Source of the DNA: Lachnospiraceae bacterium
GTDB lineage: Bacteria; Bacillota; Clostridia; Lachnospirales; Lachnospiraceae
Assembly: GCA_017482205.1 (NCBI GenBank)
Contig: JAFUNK010000024.1
Span: 186,001 to 250,000, forward strand
Direction: 5' to 3'
DNA: 64,000 nucleotides
The translations under genes and the position numbers were made by a program. The notes below the pieces were generated by a model, which was not told the origin of the DNA, made no database searches, and saw nothing but the letters and a program-made list of their open reading frames with translations. Of the stretch, positions 53,800 to 62,905 are shown piece by piece; the stretch's first letter is position 1, and the number at the start of each line of letters is the position of its first letter.

Positions 53800-55077
53800 A
53801 TGCAGGATACAGTAATTAAAATAGACAATCTGAAAAAGAAATACAGACTGGGGTTGATTGGCGGCGGCACACTGACTGCGGATTTGCAGAGCTGGTGGGC
53901 GAAAGTACGCAAAAAGGAAGACCCCAATCTGAAAATAGGGGAAGAGGCAGTAGAGAAAAAAGAATTCTGGGCGTTGAACGGTATTAATCTGGAAGTTAAA
54001 AAAGGAGAAACGTTAGGTATTATCGGTGCCAATGGTGCCGGAAAGTCCACACTCTTAAAAGTCCTTTCCAGAGTTACCGCTCCTACGGATGGTGAAGTGA
54101 AAATCAAAGGCCGTATTTCCAGTATGCTGGAAGTGGGTACAGGCTTTCACGGAGAATTGACGGGACGTGAAAATATTTATTTAAACGGTGCTATCTTGGG
54201 AATGAGCCGTAAGGAAGTAGATGCCAAGATGGAAGATATTATAGAGTTCTCTGAGTGCCGTAAATTTATTGACACTCCGGTTAAGAGATATTCTTCCGGT
54301 ATGTATGTAAAACTGGCATTTGCGGTGGCAGCACACTTAGATTCCGAGATTCTGGTTATGGATGAAGTGCTGGCTGTAGGCGATATGAAGTTTCAGGAAA
54401 AATGTCTTGGAAAGATGGGGGATGTGGCAGACAAAGAAGGACGTACTGTTCTGTATGTAAGCCACAATATGAATACAATCCAGCAGCTTTGCAGCCGATG
54501 CATAGTATTGGATAAAGGCAGAATTATTTATGACGGAGATGTAGAAGAGGCTATCCGCATTTATATGGGAACGGTTAAGGAATCTCCTACGGTTGTGGAC
54601 TTGCGGGAACTGCCGCGTGCGGAGGAGCATGCAAGCGGTATCGTGAAGATGAGAACACTGGAAGTACTGGATACGCAGAACAGCGTATTTGAAATGGATA
54701 GTAAGCTGCGGTTTAAACTGACATATTTTACCGAATTTGATGATTTGGAACTGCATATCAGGATATCGTTCCAATATGCAGACGGCAGTCCGGTTACAAT
54801 GATTATGACGGAAAAACCGTTCCGCAGCCACAAGGATAGAGAAGAGTCGGTTATTTTTGAAGTGGATACTAAAAAAATAGTTCCCGGAAAATATACGATG
54901 AACATTATTTTATACGAGATTAACCAGTTTGGCACCTATAGAAACTGTGACGGGGTCAAGGATGCGTATTGCTTTGAAATCGCAAAGAACCCTCAGCGTA
55001 TGAAAAACATTGAGTGGAGCCACAGATACTGGGGACATGTTATGATGGATGCGGTGGAAATTATTTCCGAGCCGTAG
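53800..55077 (+). CDS. ABC export ATPase with carbohydrate-binding C-terminus (Wzt/TagH-like)
   Basis: The protein has 425 residues. Residues about 1-250 form the ATPase: Walker A GIIGANGAGKST, VGTGFHGELTGRENIYLNG, the signature RYSSGMYVKLAFA and Walker B EILVMDEVLAVGD. Residues about 270-425 form a beta-sandwich-like domain as in Wzt, where it recognises the modified end of the polymer before export. Such proteins usually go with a chain-terminating enzyme. Candidates are the two unfamiliar proteins just downstream. Its end overlaps the start region of the next open frame. Confidence 0.92.
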   Translation: MQDTVIKIDNLKKKYRLGLIGGGTLTADLQSWWAKVRKKEDPNLKIGEEAVEKKEFWALNGINLEVKKGETLGIIGANGAGKSTLLKVLSRVTAPTDGEVKIKGRISSMLEVGTGFHGELTGRENIYLNGAILGMSRKEVDAKMEDIIEFSECRKFIDTPVKRYSSGMYVKLAFAVAAHLDSEILVMDEVLAVGDMKFQEKCLGKMGDVADKEGRTVLYVSHNMNTIQQLCSRCIVLDKGRIIYDGDVEEAIRIYMGTVKESPTVVDLRELPRAEEHASGIVKMRTLEVLDTQNSVFEMDSKLRFKLTYFTEFDDLELHIRISFQYADGSPVTMIMTEKPFRSHKDREESVIFEVDTKKIVPGKYTMNIILYEINQFGTYRNCDGVKDAYCFEIAKNPQRMKNIEWSHRYWGHVMMDAVEIISEP

Positions 55078-55147
55078 AAAGAAATCGATTGGGAAGAATA
55101 TTATAATTCCCGCAAGCATGGCAGACACAAAAAAGAGGAAGAGATAT

Positions 55148-56248
55148 ATGGACAGGATTCATCCTGGAAAAGTAAAACTTTTTTTTGAACAATTAAATAA
55201 TGCGCCGATTCGCTATTTGTTGGTTAAAAATATAGATGATTATCTGCCGGACAATTTGTATGCAGGACAGGATATCGATATTATGGTACATCCCGAAGAC
55301 AGGGAATGCCTGCAGGCATTGTTAGCTGACGAGGGATTTGAACGCAACATTCATCTGGAAAAAAGCAGGACAACCGGATATACCCTGGAGGGAGAGATGG
55401 ATGAAACACACTGCTTTCAAAAAGAAGGCATGATTATAGACGTGTGTTATCAGCTATATGTCAATGGGTTACAACGGGGAAGTGTTTTTTCCTTGCATCA
55501 GGATATACAGAAGGATATCTGGGAGAAACGTCAGTGGAATGCAGAAAAAGGCTGGTATCAGCTGGATGAGGAAAATCTGCTTGCCTATTGCATTGCAAGA
55601 TGTGTATTTGATAAAAAGAGTTTCCCACTCGGGTATCTGACGGAAATAGAGAAAAGAAGCGGACTGTTGGAAAAAGAAAGTGTACAAAAAAAACTATATA
55701 CGGTTTTCTCTGATTTTACGCCTAATTTGTTTGGATTGCTTGAAACAAAGCAATACGAAAATATTAGGGAAGCATATGTAAATAACTGGTATTCCGGTTT
55801 ACAGAAGGGAAAGAATGGTAATCCCGGAGCGGGTGGACTGGAAAAATTGTTTGCCAAAGCCCCCTTTTTTACGGCAGAAGAGTTGCTGCAACTGCCGGCG
55901 GAATTTCTGGGGAAAATCAATGTCATGTTACCGGACTTAAGAAGTGCACAGCGAGAAGAGGTAGAACTGGGGAGCCTGTTAATCAGGGAAAAAAACGTTC
56001 TGCGAATTCCTCATTATGTACAGATTAGAAAATCCCGGGCACTCTTAAAGAACAGGGAAAGTGATTTGCCCAAAGATAGTACGGATATGATGATAGTATT
56101 TAACAATCAGACAATTATCCGGGAAGGCGTACAAAGTGCAGTCAGAAAATACCGGGAGTGCGGAGAATGTAAAGTATCCGTAGTGCATTTTTATTTTAAA
56201 GACAATAAATATAATATGTCAAAGCAGCCGAGATGGTTTTTTGGTTAA
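55148..56248 (+). CDS. Nucleotidyltransferase-fold protein of unknown function
   Basis: The protein has 366 residues. Near the N-terminus RYLLVKNIDDYLP is followed by YAGQDIDIMVHPEDREC. The D-I-D-I-M pair in this position is typical of the nucleotidyltransferase superfamily (family of minimal and LicD-like folds). The rest, with MDETHCFQKEGMIIDVCYQL supplying a possible third acidic residue, is unfamiliar. The start is ATG 55148, since AGAGGAAGAG lies just ahead. The longer frame from 55049 overlaps the ATPase gene and has no site. Next to a Wzt with terminal-recognition domain, a role in capping or phospho-modifying the chain is possible (inference). Confidence 0.6.
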   Translation: MDRIHPGKVKLFFEQLNNAPIRYLLVKNIDDYLPDNLYAGQDIDIMVHPEDRECLQALLADEGFERNIHLEKSRTTGYTLEGEMDETHCFQKEGMIIDVCYQLYVNGLQRGSVFSLHQDIQKDIWEKRQWNAEKGWYQLDEENLLAYCIARCVFDKKSFPLGYLTEIEKRSGLLEKESVQKKLYTVFSDFTPNLFGLLETKQYENIREAYVNNWYSGLQKGKNGNPGAGGLEKLFAKAPFFTAEELLQLPAEFLGKINVMLPDLRSAQREEVELGSLLIREKNVLRIPHYVQIRKSRALLKNRESDLPKDSTDMMIVFNNQTIIREGVQSAVRKYRECGECKVSVVHFYFKDNKYNMSKQPRWFFG

Positions 56249-56290
56249 AAAGGCACGCCCATTAATAGATTAGGAAAGGGAAGCGGAGTC

Positions 56291-57799
56291 ATGGATAAGC
56301 AGGATGTAAGCTGGCAGGATAAATTCCCCTATTGTTTGTTGACAAAATACTTTATTCAGGAAAACGGCATTACAGAAGATACACCTTATGAAGTAAAAGA
56401 AATGTCTGCCCGTGAGCTGCTTGTACCTGAACGTATTGATTTAATGGCAAAGTGGTTATATATCGCGGCTGTCGAAAACAATATGGATATGCAGGGATTG
56501 AAACAACTCTACAAAAGGCATATTGAAGCTTTTTCGATGGGAACATTTACCGAACCGGGAACAGATACAAAAAATACGATTGAAAAATATTTTGAAGAAT
56601 TTGAAGAGATTATTTCCGGTATTAAAACAGAAGGGTTTAATGCGGATGTGTCCATGGTTCCCATGGGGAGGGATAATGTGATACTGGACGGCGCACACAG
56701 GTGTGCCAGTGCAGCGTATTTTGACAAAAAGGTTACGGTTATTTATTTTAAAGATTTATATAGAGATTATGGAACGGATTTTTTTAGAAAGAGACTTCTG
56801 GATGAAGAATATCTGGATCAGATGGTGTTACAGTATTGCGGTCTGAAAGAAAATTTGTTTTTTGCGTGCCTTTGGCCGGCGGGAAACAGGGAATTGAAGG
56901 AACGGGCAATCGATGTGATTTCCGATAAATGCGGTAAGATTGTGTATCAACGGGAAATTAGGCTTACCTATCCGGCAATGCGAAACTTTATGATTCAGAT
57001 ATACGGACATCAGGCGTGGGTAGGAACGGTAGAAAACCGGCACGCAGGAGTGGATGAAAAGGTAAGAAATTGTTATGGGGACAATCCGATGACGATTGTG
57101 TTGTTCCATTGTGACAGTTTGGATAAGGTTTTGGAAACCAAGCAGAAAATCAGGGATATTTACCGGATAGAAAATCATTCCGTGCATATTACGGACAATG
57201 ATGAAGAAACAAGGATGCTGGCAAATATTCTGCTCAATAAAAATTCATTGCATTTGATTAAATCAGGGGATCTGGATTATTCGGGTGAAGTGAATGCATT
57301 GGTCAAACGTGTCAATGCGGAGAATGCAGGGATAGTGGATGATGTTATTGTGGAACCGGAAGGCACAAAAGCAATTTACGGACTTGCACCGGTGGGTGGT
57401 GATATAAAGGTACTGACACTGGCTGAACTGGCAGAAAGAGCGGATATACAGAAACTGGGAAAATCTGCCTATGACTTATTGTACAATCCGCAGAATTACC
57501 TGGTGTTTAACGGAGTTAAGTTTTTTAGTCTGGAAAATGCAAAGAAATGGGAAAAGGTGACAAAGTCGTGGAACGAGAGAATAAGTTTCCAAAGAATTGG
57601 ATACCGGATTAAGTTTTCTTTGTTAAATATAAATGTAGTGCAAAAGATAAAAGGTAGTTTGGGCAGACGACGGAAACGCCGCTATACAGAAAAGAAAAAA
57701 TTTACTGTATGGGCAAAAGAAAAAATAATCCGTATTCTGGAAAAATTACATCTGCTCAATCCGGCTCTTAAAGTGTTGCACTTTATAAAAAGACAATAA
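56291..57799 (+). CDS. Unknown protein with ParB/sulfiredoxin-like segment
   Basis: The protein has 502 residues, soluble, with a very basic C-terminus (GRRRKRRYTEKKK). The only motif I can read is PMGRDNVILDGAHRCASAAY near residues 128-147. Its D-G-x-H-R core is the signature loop of ParB/sulfiredoxin-fold domains, a fold that also includes small-molecule kinases such as SerK and SbnI. The remaining 350 residues are unfamiliar. It follows the nucleotidyltransferase-like gene after 42 bases. One possibility is an ATP-dependent kinase acting on the glycan or on a precursor, paired with that gene. I would not name it. Confidence 0.6.
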   Translation: MDKQDVSWQDKFPYCLLTKYFIQENGITEDTPYEVKEMSARELLVPERIDLMAKWLYIAAVENNMDMQGLKQLYKRHIEAFSMGTFTEPGTDTKNTIEKYFEEFEEIISGIKTEGFNADVSMVPMGRDNVILDGAHRCASAAYFDKKVTVIYFKDLYRDYGTDFFRKRLLDEEYLDQMVLQYCGLKENLFFACLWPAGNRELKERAIDVISDKCGKIVYQREIRLTYPAMRNFMIQIYGHQAWVGTVENRHAGVDEKVRNCYGDNPMTIVLFHCDSLDKVLETKQKIRDIYRIENHSVHITDNDEETRMLANILLNKNSLHLIKSGDLDYSGEVNALVKRVNAENAGIVDDVIVEPEGTKAIYGLAPVGGDIKVLTLAELAERADIQKLGKSAYDLLYNPQNYLVFNGVKFFSLENAKKWEKVTKSWNERISFQRIGYRIKFSLLNINVVQKIKGSLGRRRKRRYTEKKKFTVWAKEKIIRILEKLHLLNPALKVLHFIKRQ

Positions 57800-57819
57800 G
57801 AGAGGCTGGAGGTAAAGGC

Positions 57820-59526
57820 GTGCTGAAGAAAAAGAATTTTTTTGTTGCGATGTTAATAACATTTTTAATTACTTTTATGTGGTTGGTTTTTGGACCTGCA
57901 GAAATCTTTTTTGCAAATGTGACAGAGTTTGATTTTATATACGGTGAATTTTTCTGGCACATGGCAGTGATTACTATTGTCGTAACGCTTGTAGTATCTT
58001 TACTGGTGCTGATTTTACCCGAAAAAGTTTCGAGAGCTTTGTTGTCGGTCATGTTTGCACTTGCCGTAATGAGTTATATTCAGGTGATGTTTTTTAACCA
58101 AAAGCTGGACCTTTTGGGAGAAAGTGCGGAAGGATATGAATTGCAGACCGGTAAAGCGGTTTTCAATCTGATTATATGGATTGTGATTTGTCTGGCGGTT
58201 ATTGTATTGGCGTATCTTAAAAAAGATATCTGGAAAAAACTTGTGCTGGGAGCATCCGGATTTTTGCTTGCGATTCAGGCCGTGGCATATGTTTCCCTTC
58301 TCTTGACCGCAGATGAGGAAGCGTACAAGCGTCCGGACGGATTTTGGATGCTGTCGGGAGAAGAACAATATGTGGTTTCAGGGGAAGAAAATATTATTAT
58401 TTTTGTCTTAGACTGCTTTAATAACCAATATGTAGATATCATGAATGAAGCATATCCGGGATCAACGGACTTCCTGCATGATTTTACCTATTATAACAAT
58501 GCGGATTGTACCTATTATGGAACATTTCCATCCCTGCCGCATATGTTGACCGGCTGTGAAGTGAGGGAGGATATGACGGTAAATGATTGGTGCAGTTGGA
58601 TATGGGACAATGAAAAAACGAACAGTTTTTACGAGGGTTTACAGACCAATAACTATATCACGAATATTTATACTGCAGATGCACAGGTTTTGGTGGGGAC
58701 GAACCCCAAAGGGATTCTTAGCGGTAAGATTAACAATGCAGTGAATTCCTCCGCAGAGATGGAAGTGGACTATGAATTGTTAATTCAGACTTTGATGAAA
58801 ATGTCCGGATATCGGTTAGTGCCCGACCTGTTCAAAGGATATCTGTATACGGATATTGATGAATATGAAAGTATTGTGCGTTTAAAAGAAAATCCTATCA
58901 ATTACAATAACTATGATTATTATGAGAGATTGGTAGAGCAAAAATTATCTATAAATGAAGAACATAATTATTTTATTGTGGAGCATTTAGTGGGAACGCA
59001 CAGTTATTCCACAGACGAGTTTGGACATTATAGCGAAGATGCGGTGCTGGCGGATACTGCAAAGGGCTGTATGGTAATTGTGGAGGAATATCTGAACCAG
59101 TTAAAGGAACTGGGAGTTTATGACAATTCAACCATCATAATTACCTCAGATCATGGTGTGGAGGATGAATCTCAGGTGATCTTCTTTGTGAAGCAACCGG
59201 GAGAGAGCCATGAGGAATCACCGATAACCAGTGCACCTATTGCACATACAGAACTTCTGCCTACGATAGCACAGGCAGCAGGTATGAATCCCGGTGAATA
59301 TGGTCAGACCATCTATGATTTTGGGGACGGAGAAGAAAGAGAGCGAACCGTTTGGGTAAGAACTTTTGATGATGCTTATCCGTCCGTACCCTGTTATACG
59401 GGGGATAAAGAGGGAAGTTCCAATGTATATTACGGATATAGTTATGTTGGTAACCTGCAGGATTTACTGGAACAAATCGGTTCCGGTCCCGCCCAGATTA
59501 TGGAAATGAAAGATTCTCATTATTAA
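57820..59526 (+). CDS. Sulfatase/LtaS-superfamily membrane enzyme
   Basis: The protein has 568 residues. Four to five N-terminal membrane helices (to about residue 160) are followed by a large extracellular alkaline-phosphatase-superfamily domain. IIIFVLDCFNNQYVD gives the first metal ligand (Asp198), CTYYGTFPSLPHMLTG places Thr235 at the nucleophile position (T-x-P-S, where sulfatases have C/S-x-P-S), and IITSDHGVEDE gives the metal D-H. A threonine nucleophile points to phosphotransfer or phosphodiester chemistry rather than sulfate. It may add phospho-groups such as glycerol phosphate or phosphoethanolamine outside the cell. The start is GTG 57820 with GGAGG seven bases ahead. Confidence 0.8.
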   Translation: MLKKKNFFVAMLITFLITFMWLVFGPAEIFFANVTEFDFIYGEFFWHMAVITIVVTLVVSLLVLILPEKVSRALLSVMFALAVMSYIQVMFFNQKLDLLGESAEGYELQTGKAVFNLIIWIVICLAVIVLAYLKKDIWKKLVLGASGFLLAIQAVAYVSLLLTADEEAYKRPDGFWMLSGEEQYVVSGEENIIIFVLDCFNNQYVDIMNEAYPGSTDFLHDFTYYNNADCTYYGTFPSLPHMLTGCEVREDMTVNDWCSWIWDNEKTNSFYEGLQTNNYITNIYTADAQVLVGTNPKGILSGKINNAVNSSAEMEVDYELLIQTLMKMSGYRLVPDLFKGYLYTDIDEYESIVRLKENPINYNNYDYYERLVEQKLSINEEHNYFIVEHLVGTHSYSTDEFGHYSEDAVLADTAKGCMVIVEEYLNQLKELGVYDNSTIIITSDHGVEDESQVIFFVKQPGESHEESPITSAPIAHTELLPTIAQAAGMNPGEYGQTIYDFGDGEERERTVWVRTFDDAYPSVPCYTGDKEGSSNVYYGYSYVGNLQDLLEQIGSGPAQIMEMKDSHY

Positions 59527-59569
59527 ATACGACAGAGGATTAAAATCAAGTAACTTTTGGAGATATTAT

Positions 59570-59588
59570 ATAAAAATACAATTTTTAT
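59570..59588 (+). repeat. A/T stem-loop in a short gap
   Basis: ATAAAAAT (59570-59577) pairs with ATTTTTAT (59581-59588) around a three-base loop. It has no G-C pairs, so it is weak and not a reliable terminator. It lies just before the AAAGGAG ribosome binding site of the next small gene. Confidence 0.3.
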
Positions 59589-59606
59589 TAAAGGAGATAA
59601 ATTGCT

Positions 59607-59864
59607 ATGAGAAAAATTATTGGTTGGACATTTTCGTTTTTGTATTTCTTTTCCTGTTTCTTTATGTTGTTTTCTGTTCCGGTGCATGCGTATATTGACC
59701 CTTCAGCAGTAACATACATTATTCAGGGTGTTGCAGGTGTGTTGATTGCCTTGGGAGCAGCTTTTGCAATCTTCCGTCACAAAATAGCAGCTCTGTTTAA
59801 AAAGAAGAAGACCGAAGAGGAAGAAGAAAATAAGATTGAATTTAAGGATGTAGAAGAAGAGTAA
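59607..59864 (+). CDS. Small membrane protein with signal-like N-terminus
   Basis: The protein has 85 residues. A hydrophobic signal-like stretch (residues 5-27) ends with PVHAYIDPSAVTYIIQG, and a second membrane helix runs from about 34 to 54. The tail is strongly charged: lysine-rich (FKKKKTEEEEE) then acidic. The Y-I-D-P-S motif recurs in small membrane proteins that I associate with sulfatase/phosphotransferase genes in polysaccharide clusters, so it is probably an accessory subunit of its neighbours. The strong AAAGGAG site and conserved context argue that it is real. Confidence 0.75.
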   Translation: MRKIIGWTFSFLYFFSCFFMLFSVPVHAYIDPSAVTYIIQGVAGVLIALGAAFAIFRHKIAALFKKKKTEEEEENKIEFKDVEEE

Positions 59865-59873
59865 GAGGAAAAT

Positions 59874-61742
59874 ATGAGTGCGATTATGAATGCCATAGTT
59901 GATGGGCTGGTCTGGCTGATTAACGGTTGTTATGCAGTGTGCCATAATTACTGGATAGCGATTTTGATTTTTACATTTTTGACAAAAGTGATTTTACTGC
60001 CACTGTCTGTATGGGTACAGAAGAATTCTATCAAAACTGTACGGATGCAGCCTGAAATCAATCGGATTAAGGCGAAGTACTGGGGGAATAATGATAAAAT
60101 TTCAGAGGAGCAGTACAAATTATTTAAAAGAGAAAAATACAGTCCTTTTGTGGATTTGATTCCGTTATTTGTACAACTTGCTCTTTTGATGGGTGTTGTA
60201 GAGGCTGTAAAAAAGGGCACCGATTTGACAGCAGTTCCTATTGAGGTTTTGGGAATTACGCTTCTGGTGCCGGTTATTGCGGCTTTATCAGCTTTTTTTA
60301 TGTGTTATGTGCAGAATAAGATAAATGTATTGCAGGCAGAGCAGGGGGCATTTAACAAGTACGGTACTCTGATATTTTCTGTGGCATTATCTTTGTATCT
60401 GGGCTTTTTTGTATCAATAGGAGTTGGTGTATATTGGATATACAGCAATGTCCTTTCAGTAGTACAGCTTGTCCTTTTGAATATTTGGATTAATCCCAAA
60501 AAGTATATTGATTATGAGGCATTAGAGGCAAGTAAAGAAGAACTAAAAAAAGCCAAACAGTTTATGACTCCTAAGAAAAAGGAAGAGCGCAGTAAAGAGT
60601 GCCGCAAGAAGGAGAAAGAAGATTACAAGAAATTTCTTTCAGGACCGAAGAAACGGTTGGTATTTTACTCCGAGAGAAATGGTTTTTATAAATACTACAA
60701 AAACATTATCGAGGAAATTATCCGTCGGACCAATATTGTAGTGCATTATATTACCAGTGACCCGGAAGATGCGGTTTTTGCTTTGGAAAGTGAACAGTTT
60801 AAGCCCTATTATATCGGCGACAACAAGATGATTGTTCTTATGATGAAAATGGAAACGGATATCATGGTCATGACGACCCCCGACCTGGAGAATTTTCAGC
60901 TTAAGCGTTCCTATGTTAAAAAAGATATAGAATATATATATGTGCCGCATGATGTAAACAGTTCGAATCTGACTTTCCACAAAAATGCGCTGGATCATTT
61001 TGATACGATATTTGCTTCCGGCTACAAGAATAAAGAGGAAATTCAGGAGAGAGAAAAGCAGTATAATCTTCCTGCCAAAAATATTGTGGAATGGGGATCC
61101 TGTGTAATTGATGATATGACAGAAGCTTATGCTAAAATGCAGGAGGAAGAACAGCAGGTACAGGATAAAAAGACTATATTGATAGCACCTTCATGGCAGA
61201 AGGACAATATTATGGACTCCTGTATTGAAAATTTGCTGGATTCTTTAAAAGGACTGAATTATCGGATTGTTGTACGTCCACATCCACAGTATGTCCGCCA
61301 TTTTGAGGCAAGAATAGACTCCTTGATACAAAAATACGGACCGGGCGTGGAGATACAGAAAGATTTTTCTTCCAACCGTACGGTATACATGGCAGATTTA
61401 CTGGTGACGGACTGGTCCAGTATTGCTTTTGAGTATGCATTTTCTACCTTGAAGCCGGTATTGTTTATCAATACCCCTATGAAGGTTGTCAATGAAGATT
61501 ACAAGGAATTGAAAACAGTCCCCATTGATATTGAACTCAGGGATAAAGTGGGTATTTCAATAGAAGAAGATGAAACAGCGAAATTACCTGAAGCGGTGGA
61601 AGAACTTTTGTATGCAGAGAAGTTTTCCAAAGAGGCTATGAAGCAGCTGCGGGATTCTTATATTTATAATGTGGGTAACAGTGGAAAAATCGGTGCGAAG
61701 TATATTATACAGAGACTGGTTGAAAAAACACATAAAAAATAA
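59874..61742 (+). CDS. YidC/Oxa1-like domain fused to TagF-like glycerophosphotransferase
   Basis: The protein has 622 residues in two parts. Residues about 1-215 match the YidC/Oxa1 core: FLTKVILLPLSVWVQKNS, then MQPEINRIKAKY, with Lys replacing the usual Arg in the first conserved helix. A lysine/glutamate-rich linker (about 215-260) follows. Residues about 262-615 match CDP-glycerol glycerophosphotransferases (TagB/TagF): RLVFYSERNGFYKYY, YIYVPHDV, VVRPHPQYVRHF and VTDWSSIAFEYAF. It would transfer a phospho-alcohol from a CDP- or CMP-linked donor to a membrane-bound glycan. The fusion is unusual, since TagF enzymes normally need no insertase domain. The next genes make an aminophosphonate. 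Confidence 0.85.
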   Translation: MSAIMNAIVDGLVWLINGCYAVCHNYWIAILIFTFLTKVILLPLSVWVQKNSIKTVRMQPEINRIKAKYWGNNDKISEEQYKLFKREKYSPFVDLIPLFVQLALLMGVVEAVKKGTDLTAVPIEVLGITLLVPVIAALSAFFMCYVQNKINVLQAEQGAFNKYGTLIFSVALSLYLGFFVSIGVGVYWIYSNVLSVVQLVLLNIWINPKKYIDYEALEASKEELKKAKQFMTPKKKEERSKECRKKEKEDYKKFLSGPKKRLVFYSERNGFYKYYKNIIEEIIRRTNIVVHYITSDPEDAVFALESEQFKPYYIGDNKMIVLMMKMETDIMVMTTPDLENFQLKRSYVKKDIEYIYVPHDVNSSNLTFHKNALDHFDTIFASGYKNKEEIQEREKQYNLPAKNIVEWGSCVIDDMTEAYAKMQEEEQQVQDKKTILIAPSWQKDNIMDSCIENLLDSLKGLNYRIVVRPHPQYVRHFEARIDSLIQKYGPGVEIQKDFSSNRTVYMADLLVTDWSSIAFEYAFSTLKPVLFINTPMKVVNEDYKELKTVPIDIELRDKVGISIEEDETAKLPEAVEELLYAEKFSKEAMKQLRDSYIYNVGNSGKIGAKYIIQRLVEKTHKK

Positions 61743-61757
61743 AAAGGTGATTGGAAA

Positions 61758-62879
61758 ATGGTGAAAAGAAACATTTTATTAAATCCGGGGCCGGCAACGA
61801 CTACTGATACGGTAAAGATGGCCCAGATTGTACCGGATATTTGTCCCAGAGAGAAAGAATTTGTGGGTATTATGCGTGAACTGGAAAGTGATCTGGTGAA
61901 GATTGTGCATGGTGACCCCGAAGTTTATACGGCAGTACTTTTCTGTGGTTCAGGAACGATCAATATGGATATCTGCTTAAATTCTTTATTGCCGGAAAAT
62001 AAAAAAATTCTTGTCATCAATAATGGGGCTTATAGTAGCAGAGCCGTGGAAATCTGCGAATATTATCAGTTGCCTCACATCAATTTGCGCCTTCCGGTAG
62101 ACAGACAGCCTGATCTGAAAGTGGTGGAAGAGGTATTGGAAAGTAATCCGGATATTGCCTTGGTATACACAACACACCATGAGACAGGAACAGGTCTTTT
62201 GAATCCGGTTAGGGAAATCGGTGCACTGGTACATAAATACCAGGCAGTATTTGTGGTGGATACCACTTCTACCTATGCAATGCGTCCTATTCATATCGCA
62301 GAAGATAATATTGATTTTTGCATGGCTTCTGCGCAGAAGGGTATTATGGGAATGACAGGACTTTCTTATATTGTCGGAAGAAAAGCTGTGATTGAAGCAT
62401 CAGCAGCATATCCGAAGCGTTCCTACTATTGTAACTTATATTTACAGTATGATTACTTTAAACAGCATGGAGAAATGCATTTTACGCCGCCTGTACAGGT
62501 TATTTATGCGGCAAAACAGGCGTTAAAGGAATATTTTGCAGAGGGCGAACAGGCAAAGTGGGAAAGACATACCCGTGTCTTTTCAGCCATTCGTACCGGG
62601 TTGGAAAAACTGGGATTTCGGATTTTTATTTCCGAAGATATACAGGCGGGTCTGGTAGCGGCTGCACTTTATCCCAATGATCCTAACTGGGAATTTGAAA
62701 AAATCCATGATTATTGCTATGAAAGAGGCTTTACGATTTATCCGGGAAAAGTAGAAAAGATGGGAATGTTCCGCCTGTGTGCTTTAGGAGCGATTGATGA
62801 GAAAGACATTCAGGACTTTTTCGTAGTGTTTGAGGAGGCATTAAGAACGTATGGCGTGAAGGTGCCGGTAGAGTACTAA
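61758..62879 (+). CDS. 2-Aminoethylphosphonate transaminase-like enzyme (PhnW family)
   Basis: The protein has 373 residues, a fold-type I PLP aminotransferase. LLNPGPATTTDTVKMAQ at the start, VYTTHHETGTGLLNP, VDTTSTYAM and the PLP lysine in MASAQKGIMGMTG are the PhnW pattern. In a biosynthetic setting it aminates phosphonoacetaldehyde to 2-aminoethylphosphonate. The next gene encodes phosphoenolpyruvate mutase, the first enzyme of that pathway, so synthesis rather than breakdown is likely. The decarboxylase (Ppd) that joins the two steps is not in the window and would be expected just beyond the right edge. Confidence 0.85.
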   Translation: MVKRNILLNPGPATTTDTVKMAQIVPDICPREKEFVGIMRELESDLVKIVHGDPEVYTAVLFCGSGTINMDICLNSLLPENKKILVINNGAYSSRAVEICEYYQLPHINLRLPVDRQPDLKVVEEVLESNPDIALVYTTHHETGTGLLNPVREIGALVHKYQAVFVVDTTSTYAMRPIHIAEDNIDFCMASAQKGIMGMTGLSYIVGRKAVIEASAAYPKRSYYCNLYLQYDYFKQHGEMHFTPPVQVIYAAKQALKEYFAEGEQAKWERHTRVFSAIRTGLEKLGFRIFISEDIQAGLVAAALYPNDPNWEFEKIHDYCYERGFTIYPGKVEKMGMFRLCALGAIDEKDIQDFFVVFEEALRTYGVKVPVEY

Positions 62880-62905
62880 ATATTGACTGCAAAGGGGATA
62901 TACGG

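Noticed and set aside
59570-59588. Intrinsic terminator between the sulfatase-like gene and the 85-residue protein gene
   Set aside because: The stem is A/T only with a three-base loop and would be unstable. The genes around it look functionally linked.
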